From Cryptomeria japonica (lineage: Eukaryota; Streptophyta; Pinopsida; Cupressales; Cupressaceae): a stretch of DNA of 64,000 bases. Position numbers and translations under genes: made by a program. Location: contig NC_081409.1 of NCBI RefSeq assembly GCF_030272615.1, positions 532,994,291 through 533,058,290 on the forward strand. The letters run 5' to 3'. Below the pieces are notes generated by a model. It saw only the letters and a list, made by a program, of their open reading frames with translations, did no database searches and had not been told where the DNA came from. Shown in pieces: positions 11,647-23,194 of the stretch. Numbering within the stretch: the stretch's first letter is position 1; every line of letters starts with the position of its first letter.

Positions 11647-12947
11647 AGTTTTTGGTTTCAACTCCTGTTGTTTAGTTTTCTAACTAGGAATTTAACTTTG
11701 AATTCATGAATCTTAAATGAAGCAATACATTAATAAAAACTATGAAAAGAAACTATTATTCACAAGGAATTATCCCTTGAGATTAAAACTTAGGTATAAA
11801 TTTTATGTAAATAAAGGAACATAAAAAAATCAACTACTTTGGAGTGGTATTATCTTGAAAGAAAACTCTGATAGTAATTAAAACTCTGAAACTTGAACTA
11901 AGTACATGAAAGTACTATTTGTTTGTAAGCTTTGATACTTGTAAAATATAACTTATGAAAAATATTCGATCTACTCGTATGATATAATTGTTTTGAAACA
12001 ACCATTATTCTTGAAATATGAATCTTAATGCTTGGAAGGTACTAAATTTCTTAAAGAAGATTAAATGATAAAGTAGCAAGACTTTGGAAATTAATTTAGC
12101 CCTTATTTGTCTGAAGGAAAAACTATTTTAAAGTAACCTTGAAAATAACCAAGTTATTGATAAACCAACTAATTATCCCACTCAGAGTAACAATAATTAT
12201 TATCTTTAATTATTTTCTACAATGATAACCTATAAGAATCCTTATACTTAAAAGGTACTAAATTATCAAATAATAATATTTTGGAAATAAATTTAATATT
12301 TACTTGTTTGAAGAGGAAAAACTATTTAACAAAAATCTCACATTATTTTTAATTACTAATTGTTTGAAAAAATAAGATTAGAAGAGAGTCTAAATACTTG
12401 ATAGTTAACCAATAAAGTTCCTAAATAATTCTAATCAATCTACTTCTAACTTCTTTTGAACTAACACCAAAACCTTTACAAGATTATAAAGAGATAACTA
12501 ACTATTCCTTATATTTCTTTCCATAGTAGTAATTAGGATAATGAGCAATTATTCACTTATATCTAAGATGAGACATTGGGTTATTTCCCAAGTTTCACAT
12601 GTATTTATTATGTTGTACATGCATGTAAGTGGAAAACGCCATAAAATTTAAAATGAATTATATAAGTAAGATAGACAAAAAAAATTATAGTATTATTATT
12701 ATGTGAGGTTTTAAATTTGTTGCACCCAAAATTAGTATATTTACTTTTATACCATGCAAGTTCTAACATGACATTTTCTTCTTGTTTGCTAAGAAATTTA
12801 TTAAAATATTAGATATATATAAACTTGAATACGAATATAGCATAATTGTATTATAATAATTAATATTTAACTAATAGTTACAAGTCATGTCAACCTCCAA
12901 TTAAGTTTTGTCCAAAACCTTTTAAAAAAAGTTCTTTTTTTTATAAT

Positions 12948-13245
12948 TATAAATTTAATAATACAAGAATTAAAAGGTAATATATAATGTTAAAATGATC
13001 ATGAATAATAAAAATAATAATTTTATAATAGTTAAAAGATCTCTATCTTATATGCATAAAGTATGTTTTAAGAAAAAGAAAATTGACTTTTTTCCACTCC
13101 AAGAAGGAAAGCCATGTATAAAAAGCTTCCATAAATGTTTCACGTACCTTCATATTGGATCTCTTTACCTTCTTTTTTTGATGATATAGGAAATATAATT
13201 AGAAAATTCCTATTTAAGTAGAGATTAAAATTTAGAAATCCTAAG
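12948..13245. repeat. 298-bp direct repeat, left copy
   Basis: From TATAAATTTAATAATAC to AAATCCTAAG. It closely matches 16931-17228 in the same orientation with scattered substitutions. It ends exactly at the start of the C 5' LTR (13246). Confidence 0.9.
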
Positions 13246-14053
13246 TGATGCAGGAGCATCCCCGGTCAATGAGCAATCTTGCATCATCAAAAATATTTCC
13301 TTTCAGTTTTGTTCTTGTTTAGCACTTTTTGCAATTTTCTGTGTTCTTACCGGTTGGCACCGATAGTTGCTTGTTCTTCATGGAAGATCTAATTTTCGGT
13401 TTCAGGTGGGTTCATGTGCTTAGTTTCAGATTTTCAGTTCATTTGAGTTCTTTTCTGACCAGTTATCGCTTTTGGTTGACTGTTTCTAGGTTTCCAAATA
13501 GTTCTTGTGCTTATTGGTTGGTTTTCCTTCATTACCAATGTGATTCTTAGCGTGTGGATCTTTCTTGTGTCTTGTCCAATGTTCTTTGGCATGTGGTTGA
13601 CCTTCCTATTGAATCGCATCTCTTGGTTGTTATTTTCCAAAAAGATTTATTTTATTCTTAGGGTCAACCTAATTACACATTTCATTTTCCTGCATTAGTA
13701 AATGTAATCTTATGAAGCTGACCTAGATATGTTCTGGTGGGTATAAATGTGAAGTTATGTAATCATTTGTAGGAGAAGAGGAAGTATAATTGAGAATAGG
13801 GATTGAGATTCACATTTTGTGATCTAGTTGATTTTTAGAGTCCAGGATTGGATTTTATCTGGCTGATAGCCTGCATGTAACCGTTCAATTTTTGGATGTT
13901 CTTTGATGATTATATGATGATTTCCAGAAGTTCTAAGGCATTAATATGATCTATTTATGTAATCTTCTTATGTTTTATTGTTTCTTTTGTTGTGTTTCTC
14001 TTGCTACAGAAGCCAGTTGATTCTCTTTGAGGGTTTTACCGGTTATGGCTACA
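13246..14053 (+). repeat. C 5' LTR (808 bp)
   Basis: It aligns with 16190-16925 from the GCATCCCCGGTCAATGAG block through to GAGGGTTTTACC near the end. TATAAAT at 13742-13748 is a plausible TATA box. About 75 bp around 13860-13940 is absent from the 3' copy. Confidence 0.9.
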
Positions 14054-14058
14054 CCTAG

Positions 14059-14070
14059 TGGTATCAAAGC
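14059..14070 (+). other. C primer binding site
   Basis: TGGTATCAAAGC, five bases after the 5' LTR. It matches the tRNA-Met type PBS with one difference from the copia copies (TGGTATCAGAGC). Confidence 0.8.
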
Positions 14071-14239
14071 TAGTTATGGACTAGTTGGTGGAAGAATCAT
14101 TTGTGAACATTGAGGCATTCCTTTGGGTGGAAACATCACCGATTACAGGTAGGTTGCGCATGTGTTAAATAGATTGCTGAGGGGAGGCAATTGAAACTGA
14201 CAGTCAGATTGCTGAGTTGAGGCAGTTCACCAAAGGAGA

Positions 14240-15655
14240 AGAGGAGATGCCACCAAGAAGGAAAACCCTTTGAGGGTAGAGAAGATGATGGAAGACTTCA
14301 AGAATGAGGTGATGAATGAAATCTGAAATGCTTTGGCTAGTTTATGGACGAACCCTGATTCTAAGGATGAATATGAGGAAGTCAGTGAAGAGCTTGAGGA
14401 AGCTAAAGGACTGAAAGATGAAAGAGAAAAAAGATTCTTGAGAGCAGTGGCGCAAGTGAGTAAAGTTCATAAAGTTGAAGTTTCCAAATTTTTTGGAACA
14501 CTGAACCCGAAGGATCTGATCGATTGGATTAGAGAGTTGGAGGATTACTTTGAGTTTGAGGATGTCAAGGACCTGCAAAGAGTCTATTTGGCACAGACTA
14601 AGTTGAAAGGACATGCTTCCTTATGGTGGAAAGAATTGCAAAAAGAGAGTGGATAATGGTGAATTCAAGATCACTCGGTGGAGATAGATGGTTGCAATAT
14701 TGAAGGCCAAGTTCATACTAGGAGACTATGAATTGGAGTTGTTCAAGAAGTTGCAGAACCTGAAATAGAGAAACATGACTATGAAAGAATATACTGAGGA
14801 ATTATACAAGGTGGTGATCAGGTCTAGACATAGAGATATGGATAGAGAAAAGGTGGTGAGGTATATCAATGGAATTTCTTTTAACATTCAAGATGAGATG
14901 AGTATGTTGAATGTTTCCATAGTTGAAGATGCTTACTAGTATGCTTTGAAGGCTGAGGAGAAGATGAGAAGAAGACAACCAAATAGGGAGGAGGATAAAT
15001 TCAAGATGAGTGATAGTATGAAGAAACTAGTTGAAGAAGATGTGTCAAAACCTAAGTGGAGTAAAGAATCAGAGCATAAGATACCAAGGAAAGGTAGAAG
15101 CAGTACCAGTAGAGAATTTCCTAGTAAACATTTTAAATGTGGAGAAACTGGACATAGATTCTATGAATGTAAGCAAGGAATGGCAAGAAGTTGTGTAGAA
15201 AATAAGGAACCAGATTTGATTATGCACTAGAGAAAGGAGAATCCCTTATGTTAAGAAGAAAGGATAACGGATCTACTTAGAGGAAGAGCCTTTTTCAGAT
15301 TCTGCATAAATTAGGTGGTAAGTGTTGCAAGATTAGTGTATATAGTGATCAAAGTACTAATAATTTGGTATATGAGGAGATTGTTGTGAAGCTTGGATTG
15401 AAGAGGCTTAAGCATCCTTGTCCTTATGAGGTGAGTTGGTTGCAAGATGATCAAAATATAGAGATAAAGGAGCAGTGTTTGGTGAATTTCAATATTGGGC
15501 CTTTTAGAGATGAAGTTTTCTGTGATGTTGTATCCATGAGTGCTTGTCATGTCTTGTTCGGAAAACCTTGATAGTATGATAGAGGAGCTATTTATGACTA
15601 TAAAAGAAACCTAGTTACTATTGAGAAGGATGGGAAAAATTTTACATTTATTTTT
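14240..15655 (+). pseudogene. C gag and protease-like region, broken
   Basis: A Ty3/gypsy Gag core is seen in 14333-14656 (KVEVSKFFGTLNPKDLIDWI, LAQTKLKGHASLWWKEL). It is preceded by an in-frame stop near 14324 and followed by frameshifts to about 15230. The zinc knuckle at about 15129-15165 reads H-F-K-C-GETGH-RFYE-C, so the first Cys is replaced. The protease-like part (15305-15655) has YSDQSTNNLVYEEIVVKLG, where the family has an active-site D-S-G-S/T. It ends with the conserved CHVLFGKP. Stops at about 15235 and 15571 break the frame. Confidence 0.85.
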
Positions 15656-15716
15656 TTGAAGGAGAAATAGAAGGAAGTGAAGAATCTGAGTCCTAAGAAA
15701 AGTTGCAGTACTGAGA

Positions 15717-15870
15717 AACTAGTGGCAGAGGTTATACCAAAATGTTCATAGATAGATCTGATAGAATTGGTTGCAGAGGCTATACTAGAGGGTTTGAAGA
15801 AAGATCTAATAGAACCAGTTGTAGAGGTTATACCAGAGGGTGACATGAGTTTGTAGAAGGATCTGACAGT
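15717..15870 (+). repeat. 48-bp tandem coding-like repeat in C
   Basis: Three units begin near 15722, 15768 and 15817 (GTGGCAGAGGTTATACC-like), spaced 46-49 bases. Each would encode a 16-residue acidic unit of the form LVAEVIPxxxxxDLIE. The region follows the protease-like segment and has in-frame stops. Its function is unknown. The rest of the internal region to 16189 (VEALKELN, KEDVWNRNEHG) is not recognisable. Confidence 0.7.
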
Positions 15871-16189
15871 TGAGCCTGATGGACAGATGGAACTGGATGA
15901 CAGAGAGCTTATGGTGACAAACCAGATGAAGTCTTGTGGTAGAAACATGTTAGAATTGTAGAAGAAAGAGAACAATAAATAGAGACAATGTGCAGATCTA
16001 AAGGAAAGGAAGAGAAACAGAGAGATTCAAAGGTTAGAGAAGCCAGTTGAGGCACTTAAGGAGCTAAATTAGAGGTTGGCAGGTAAAGAAGATGTTTGGA
16101 ATAGGAATGAGCATGGGGTCTTCATTCTGAATCCTTTTAGATTCTCATGAGTTTCCTCTCATGGAACATATTTTTCTAGCAGGGTTGTC

Positions 16190-16925
16190 TAATGCAAGAG
16201 CATCCCCGGTCAATGAGAAATCTTGCATCATCCAAAAATATTTCCTTTCAATTTTTTGCTTGTTTAGCTCTTTGTACAATGTTCTGTGTTCTTACTAGTT
16301 GGCACCGGTAGTTGCTTGTTCTTTGTGGCAGATCTTATTTTTGGTTTTAGGTGGTCTCATGTGCTTAGTTCTAGATTTTCCATTCATTTGGGTTCTTTTC
16401 CAAACATCTATCACTTCCAGTTGATTGTTTCTAGGTTCCCAGATAGTTCTTGTGCTCACTGGTTGGTTTTCCTTCATTAACAGTGTGATTATTGGTGTGT
16501 GGATCTTTCTTGGGTCTTATCTGATGTTCTTTGGTGTGTGGATGACCTTCCTACTGAATCGCATCTCTTGGTTGTTATTTTTTCGAAGATTTTTTTAATT
16601 CTTAGGGAAGACCTAATTACACGTTTCATTTACCTGCATTGGTAAATTTAATCTTATGAGGTCAACCCAAATATGTTCTGGTTGGTATAAATATGATGTT
16701 ATATAATCATTTGTAGGAGCAGAGGAATTATAATTGAGAATAGGAATTGAGATTCACATTTTGTGATCTGGTTGATTCTTAGAGTCCTGGATTGGATTGT
16801 ATCTGGAAGGCATTAATATGATATGTTTATGTAATCTTCTTATGTTTTCTTGTTTCTTTCGTTGTGTTGCTCTTGTTGCATAAGCTAGTTGATTCTCTTT
16901 GAGGGTTTTACCAATTATTGCTGCA
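16190..16925 (+). repeat. C 3' LTR (736 bp)
   Basis: Begins TAATGCAAGAGCATCC (the TG end mutated to TA) and ends TTGCTGCA. It is homologous to the 5' LTR but shorter. The sequence just upstream (CATGGAACATATTTTTCTAG) is not a clear polypurine tract, in keeping with the deletion that removed pol. Confidence 0.85.
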
Positions 16926-16930
16926 CCAAG

Positions 16931-17228
16931 TATAAATTTAATAATACATGAATTAAAAGGTAATATATAATGTTAAAATGATCATGAATAATAAAAATAA
17001 TAATTTTATAATAGTTAAAAGATCCCTATCTTATATGGATAAAGTATGTTTTAAGCAATAGAAAACTAACTTTTTTCCACTCCAAGAAGGAAAGCCATGT
17101 ATAAAAATATTCCATAAATCTTTCACATACCTTTATATTGGATCTATTTCCCTTCTTTTTTTGATGATATAGGAAATCTAATTAGAAAATTCCTATTTAA
17201 GTGGAGATTAAAATTTAGAAAGCCTAAG
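16931..17228. repeat. 298-bp direct repeat, right copy
   Basis: The partner of 12948-13245. It starts directly after the CCAAG that follows the C 3' LTR and ends CCTAAG before sequence unique to LTR1 (17229-17582). Confidence 0.9.
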
Positions 17229-17667
17229 AGTTTTAATTACTATTATTTAATAACCTTAACAATACGACATGTGACATTACTATCTCATGATATTTTTATT
17301 ATAGAAGGACAATAAGTTTCTTTCTTTCTTTTTTCCTTAAGATCATCTTAATCTTGATTTTTTAAATATTATAATATTATGTATATGATTTTTTTTTCTT
17401 TTTTTTGTAAGACTATAATATGGATATAATTTATTTGTCTCAGATGGAAAAATTATTGGCAACGTTGAAAGGACGGAGAGGTATTATGGATGTAGTGCTG
17501 AAATTTATTACACACCATAACTAATGAATGCCTTTGATATCGTAGATTCATCTGGTCCATTTAATTGCATGGAACTTACTGTGCTAGAATTAATAAAATA
17601 AACGAAATGCTAACAACTGTCTACATCCAAATTCCATATTATATCATTTCTCTGCTGGAAACTAAAC

Positions 17668-17669
<2 letters not shown>

Positions 17670-17722
<53 letters not shown>
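17670..17722. repeat. AT dinucleotide microsatellite
   Basis: An uninterrupted (AT)n run inside LTR1. It is orthologous in position to the longer, interrupted AT run in LTR2 at 45890-46069. The ORF across it is an artefact of the repeat. Confidence 0.95.
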
Positions 17723-17727
<5 letters not shown>

Positions 17728-18828
17728 TTTCTCTTAATTAAATCTCTATTTTTTTTATTGAATATATTGGTAACCCTAATTAGATAATACAAAAAAAACT
17801 TTCTAAATAAGAATTTAAAATTTTTATGTATAGTGTGTTTATTTATATATATATATTTAAATATGTATGTATAAATTGTAATGTTCTAAAACTCATTTAG
17901 TTTAATTACACAAAGGATAAATTATCCTGAGAGCTGAGCAAGTATAGGGGAAGAAAATTATTCCAAAGAAAAAAAAAAATATACACAAAGGATTAATTTT
18001 TGAAAGATAAATAATTCACAGGAGGATAAATTGCTTTGAGGGATAAAATACTTAGAGGAATACATTTTTGAAAGATAAATAATCACAGGAAGATAAATTG
18101 CTTTGAGGAATAAAATACACAAAGGAATAAATGTTTATTCTCAGCGACTATTAAATAAACTGAATATAGATTTGAGAATGGATTTTCGTAGAGATTATTT
18201 CCCCACAGAGATATACATAGGCAAATATTCACAAGGTGTGGTGCATAAAATCATAATATGGATATCTTCTGAGATAAATGAATCAAAGATATGCACTAAC
18301 AGAGAATTGAATTTTGGCACTAAACATATATATCTTTTTTTTTTAGATTTAATTTTTGCAAAGGGACACATTTTCACAAATTCATTCATAGAGAAGAGAA
18401 AGATAAATAACTTCTGACATATTTATTTAGAAAAATATAAAGACATTTTTGAGAAAAGATCTTTCATAGAGATAATCAAACACAGGGAAATGCATGTGTT
18501 TTTTTTTTCTCTTCTTTTTGTTCCCTAAAAAAAATACTCTAAAGAAGTATTTATTTATGTTATTCTATTCTTAAAAAAATTGATTTTTTTCTTGATTTAC
18601 TTTTGCAAAAGAGGATAATTTGTTCCTAATATATTTCACTCTTGTTCCTTGAAATCTAAATTTTTGGAAAGAAATAAAAAATCAATGTGAATGGGAAAAA
18701 AAAGAGCTTAAATGATATTCTCATTTGCATTTTGAAAAGGAGTATACTAATTAATGACAATTATTCAAATTTTATTTCCTATTTGCATTTATCTATCAAA
18801 GTCTACACAAATTTACAATGGGGAAAAA

Positions 18829-20010
18829 TGTTGGCAATTTGGAGGAATTGATTATGTGTTGCATTGATGTTTGTCATTGATGCCAACACTAGTTGTTTTG
18901 TTGTCTACCGGGTTTCGGTAGAGTGGTTGGATTATGATATTGATTTGATATGCCTTGGTATGCTTTGGTTTGTGGAATTGGTTTGGATCTATTATTCATG
19001 ATATTCAGATGTGTATCACGATTAGTTGGTTTGGGATTTGATGATTCGAGAGCTATCATTTGTTCTAGTAAGCCTTTTGGTCACCGATAAGGGTTTTACC
19101 AACAAAGCTTTGTTGAAGATCTTTTGACACACTTTATAAGGGGTGTTGGTACGTCTTCTAGATGGTTTTCCAGATGTTGTTGGTTATCTTGTTTGTGTTC
19201 CTAATGATTAGTGGTGTTGCATTTAGACCGAACCTAATGCTATCTTATTCTGGTAGGTTATGGACCAGTTTATGTAATGTGTTGGTGGATGATCCTGATA
19301 TGTTACCAGTTGGATTTATTTATTGGATTATGTTGTTTTGGTCTTAGGCCGACTTGGTTGATCATTGGATTGCAACTTTATGTAATGAACTTATTGTATT
19401 ATCTTTTAAGTGGCCAACCGAATTATTTAGGTCCTGGGTTTGTATAAATATGATGTAAGATCTCTTTGTAGATAATGGTATGGGATTAAGGTTATAGGAT
19501 TATCTGTGTGTGAATAAGGTTATAATAATATGCAGAGGTTTTGGTGAATTGTAGATGATCAAATTGGTTTGTGTAAGAGGTTTAAGACCTTTGGTATTGA
19601 GCTTAACCAGAACTATACTTAGGCATAGGAGATTCTATTCTTCCAGCTCAATCTTCATTCTAGATTGCAGTCCGATGTTTTTTGTAGTCAGTGAGACTCC
19701 TTTTGTGATGAGCAATGTACTCTAGGTTGTTGGCCTTCCTACATGTGCAGGCCCCTTATTGTAATATTTATTCATCTAATCAGTGGATAGATATTGTGGG
19801 TCTCCAATCCCATCATGGTTTTTCCTCTTTGCGATTTTCCACATATAAATCTATGGTGTTATGGTGTTCATCTTTGTGGTTGCATTGTTACTTATTGTTA
19901 TATGCTTTTATGTTTATCGATTGTTGAGTTGTTGTGTTAATAAGGTTAAATTTCTCCATTCCGGTAGAACACTGATTCACCCCCCCTCTTAGTGTTCTTG
20001 GATCCCAACA
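18829..20010 (+). repeat. A2 5' LTR (1182 bp)
   Basis: TGTTGGCAATTTGG to GGATCCCAACA, with TATAAATA at 19443-19450 as a likely TATA box. The ORFs at 19162-19347 and 19715-19927 are LTR sequence; the equivalent frames recur in A4, A3 and A1. Confidence 0.95.
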
Positions 20011-20012
20011 AT

Positions 20013-20024
20013 TGGTATCAGATC
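20013..20024 (+). other. A2 primer binding site
   Basis: TGGTATCAGATC, two bases after the LTR. It is an initiator tRNA-Met type PBS. Confidence 0.9.
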
Positions 20025-20063
20025 CTGGTGCCTTGGATTAAGTCTAATAGATTGAGGAAGATC

Positions 20064-20682
20064 ATGTATCAGGAATCTATGGAGATAAGTTTGAGGAAGG
20101 AACTTCAAGTAGCACTTGAAGACTATGATGCTGAAAGGTTGAGGAACATGAAGATGCAAGATGAGTTGACATCTATGAAGGAATTTATTTTTACTTTGCA
20201 TAAGAGGTTGTCATATGCACAAGCTAAAAGGAAGGAACTTTGTGGAGAGACAAATAATTTAAAGGAATTATGTTAGAAGTTGAGTCAGGAAAATGGTGCT
20301 ATGAAGAATGAAATGCAAGCCCTAACTATGAGGATGTCCAAGGAGATTGAAGACCGGAAGAAGAATGAAGAAAATATTGCTATATCTTTGAAAGATAGAT
20401 CTTTGGAATGCATTAGGTTGGCTCATGAGAATGATATATTGAGAACTGAATTGGTGAAATCATAGAACAATGAGCAAGAGTTGGAGAGAATGATGATAAT
20501 CCTAAGAGGTTGTGTGGATGTTGCAAATGAGTACAAAGATAAGTTCAAGGTTAGTTCTACTAGGCTTGATGAATTATTGAAGGATCAAAGAGACATTGCA
20601 AACACTAGAGGTCTTGGATTTGAGCATGGAGAAAACTTTGGTACTGTAAATCAGGATGACACATCCGGTCAGAAGGTCAACC
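20064..20682 (+). pseudogene. A2 Gag, coiled-coil part
   Basis: One frame from an ATG at 20064 with two stops (20274-20276 and 20463-20465). The protein is rich in Leu, Glu and Lys with heptad-like patterns (LRKELQVALEDYDAERLRNM, KNEMQALTMRMSKEIEDRKK). It ends in STRLDELLKDQRDIANTRGLGFE, a motif like the Gag region before the zinc knuckles of Sirevirus-type copia. The N-terminal UBN2 Gag domain is absent. D interrupts it at 20683. D plus its duplicated 5 bp is 6900 bases, so the frame is kept across D. Confidence 0.75.
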
Positions 20683-21756
20683 TGTTGGTATAATGGATGT
20701 GTTGCATTGGTTTTGTCATTGATTTCAACACTTATCAGCACTTATCTTTCTGGAGATCCTTGGTTATGTTCACCGGCATGTTCAGTGACTTATGCATAGT
20801 CACCTGTATTTGGTTCACTGGCATAGAGGATGATCTGTTATCATCTGGAGATTACTTGGTTTATGTCAAAGACATGGTTTGGACACTTGGTTTTGGTGAT
20901 TTGGTTATTGGTCTAATCGAGTTGGTATATTTGTTGTTATTGACAAATTGGTCTAGGTTATGGACCAGCATGCGTTATCTATTCTAGATCAACACGACAC
21001 ATTATGGAGATGATTTATTGATTGGTTATTATTGTAAATGCATTGAGCTGACATGATGCATCACATATTGATTCATTTGTAATTGATTTTATTATAATAT
21101 TCTTAGCAAGCTGACCTACACATTTGGTCTTAGGTTCTGGTATATATGTAAGATCTCAATTATGAGATTAACATGGTATGTGAAAGGAATGACATAAGGT
21201 ATTATAAGGTTTTGATATTCGGTATATGCAAATATAGTAGAGCTACTCATGCAGACATCATTTGAAGATTCAAGGAAAGTTTGAAGGAGATAATGAGAGC
21301 TTAACCGGTACTGAATCCAACATATGAAGATGCTATTTTGAGTATTACATTATCTAGGATTTAACCATCCTATTGTAGTCAGTGTGACTCTCATTTTGTG
21401 ATTGAGTAGTGAGCTCTAGGTAGTTGGCCTTTCTGCATGTGCAAACCCCATTTGTACACACATACTATCTGTAGTAGTATCATCTGATTGTGGGTAAGGT
21501 TTCCCACCGTGGTTTTTCCCCTTACAGGGTTTTCACATACAAATATTTGTGTTATGTGTTGTGGATGTTATTTCTCTTTCTGTTTTATGCATTAAGTTTC
21601 ACCAGTATTGTTATTAACTGTTAAACTGTCAATCGGCATTAACTGTCAATTGGTTTACCAGTATTATGCATCAAGTTTGATTAAGTTATATTTGGGTTGA
21701 AATTAATAGACAACTGATTTACCCCCCTCTCTCTCAATTGCCTCCAGGTCCTAAGA
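20683..21756 (+). repeat. D 5' LTR (1074 bp)
   Basis: TGTTGGTATAATGG to GGTCCTAAGA, where the 3' LTR ends CCTAACA. A TATATAT box lies at 21141-21147. The PBS after it reads CGGTATCGGATC (21759-21770), two changes from TGGTATCAGATC, so priming is probably impaired. Confidence 0.92.
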
Positions 21757-21813
21757 ATCGGTATCGGATCTAAGTCCTCTTTTTGTAGAAGTTTAATAGC
21801 TTGACGAGATTCT

Positions 21814-23184
21814 ATGGCAACTAACTATTGTAGGAAGGATAGTCCTAAACTTGATGGAACTAACTATGGTATATGGAAGATCAGAGTGGAGACACATTTG
21901 AATTGCATTGGAAGAGACATATGGGATGTTACAAAGAATGGTTATGTTGGTCCTACACAGAGTCAACCTAATCCACCAAACTTGGCTAAAGATCAGGAGA
22001 ATGATTGCAAAGCAAGAGAAGCACTTTTGAGCGCATTGTCAGATCAACAAATCATGGGATTATCAGACCAATCTACTGCTAAAGCTATTTGGGACAAATT
22101 GGATATTTTGAATGAAGGCGATGCCACTATCAAAATTGCAAAACTGGAATGCTTCTAGGTCAGGTATGAAAATCTGAAAATGGAAGAAGATGAAAGAATT
22201 TCTTCTTTTATGGAAAGAGTTAATGAAATTGTTTTGGGTATACAATGTTGTGGAGGATCCTTAAGTGAAGATGAGATTGTTTCTAAAGTTTTAAGAGCAT
22301 TGCCACCGGCATACAAAATGAAAGTAACTACTATTAATTAATTAAGAACAATGCCTAATACATCAGTATCTAGAGATTCTTTGGTTGGAAAACTTTCAGC
22401 TTTTGAACTTGAGGAATTTGGTTCTGTTGCTACAATTAAGATAGATTTGGCTTTCAAAGCATCATCATCATCTGCAACATCATCATCATCATCTGAGAAA
22501 TCTGATTGGAAAGCACTTTATGCAAAATAAATTGAAGACATCAAAAGATAAAATGAAGAACTTGAAGAGCTTGAAGCACTATTTGCAAGACAAATGCCTA
22601 AAGGTCCAATTGGAAGTAAGTATGAAGGTAAAACACCATTTTAATGTTTTAACTATAATAAAATTGGTCACATGGCATCTAGGTATCTAGATAGACATGC
22701 AAGATTGAGAGAAGAAGCTAAAAGAACATATAAGCCTAACCCTGAATATCAGAGATACAAATTTAAGAAGAATAGAGACAAATCATGTTACTATGCTGAT
22801 GAAGGAGTTACTAATGATTATGATGAGGAACTGACAGACAATGGATGGGCTTTTGTTGCAATAATAGAAGATCAACCAAAACCTACTGTACAACTAGTAG
22901 AACAAGCCCTGGTAGCTAAAATTGAAGAAAAAGATGAATGGATCATTGATTCTGGATGTTCACATCATATGACTGGGGATAAAAGTAAATTCTTAACTTT
23001 TCAGGAATACAATGGAGGTCTAGTAAGATTTGGGGATGATAAAGCTTGTTTGATCAAAGGAAAAGGCACTATATCTTTTGATGGTAAGCACAATATTGAC
23101 AATGTTTATTATGTTGAAGGTTTGAAGAATAATCTTATGAGTGTTGGTCAATTAGTTATTTCAGTTACAATTCAAGAATGGTAA
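21814..23184 (+). pseudogene. D gag and protease, stop-interrupted
   Basis: A single frame from ATG 21814. The UBN2-type Gag (LDGTNYGIWKIRVETHLNC, QSTAKAIWDKLD) is followed by stops at 22156 (Gln position, TAG), about 22339, 22527, 22548 and 22641. The zinc knuckle after 22641 is destroyed: CFNYNKIGHMASRY has Tyr at the second and fourth ligands. The protease active site DSG is intact in WIIDSGCSHHMTGDKSKF. The frame ends at 23184 through a frameshift after SVGQL. Confidence 0.93.
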
Positions 23185-23194
23185 ATGCAAAATC

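Larger units (their letters stand above)
13246..16925 (+). mobile_element. C: short Ty3/gypsy element, gag and protease only
   Basis: LTRs at 13246-14053 and 16190-16925 begin TGATGCAGGAGCATCC or TAATGCAAGAGCATCC and end CTACA or CTGCA. The internal region is about 2.1 kb with a PBS, gag, a protease-like domain and an acidic repeat region. There is no RT, RNase H or integrase, so it is non-autonomous. The immediate flanks CTAAG (13241-13245) and CCAAG (16926-16930) could be a 5-bp target-site duplication with one change. Outside these are 298-bp direct repeats. Confidence 0.85.

Noticed and set aside
13434-13698. ORFs in the C LTR
   Set aside because: Equivalent frames occur in the other LTR (16286-16480), and they are not conserved as proteins.
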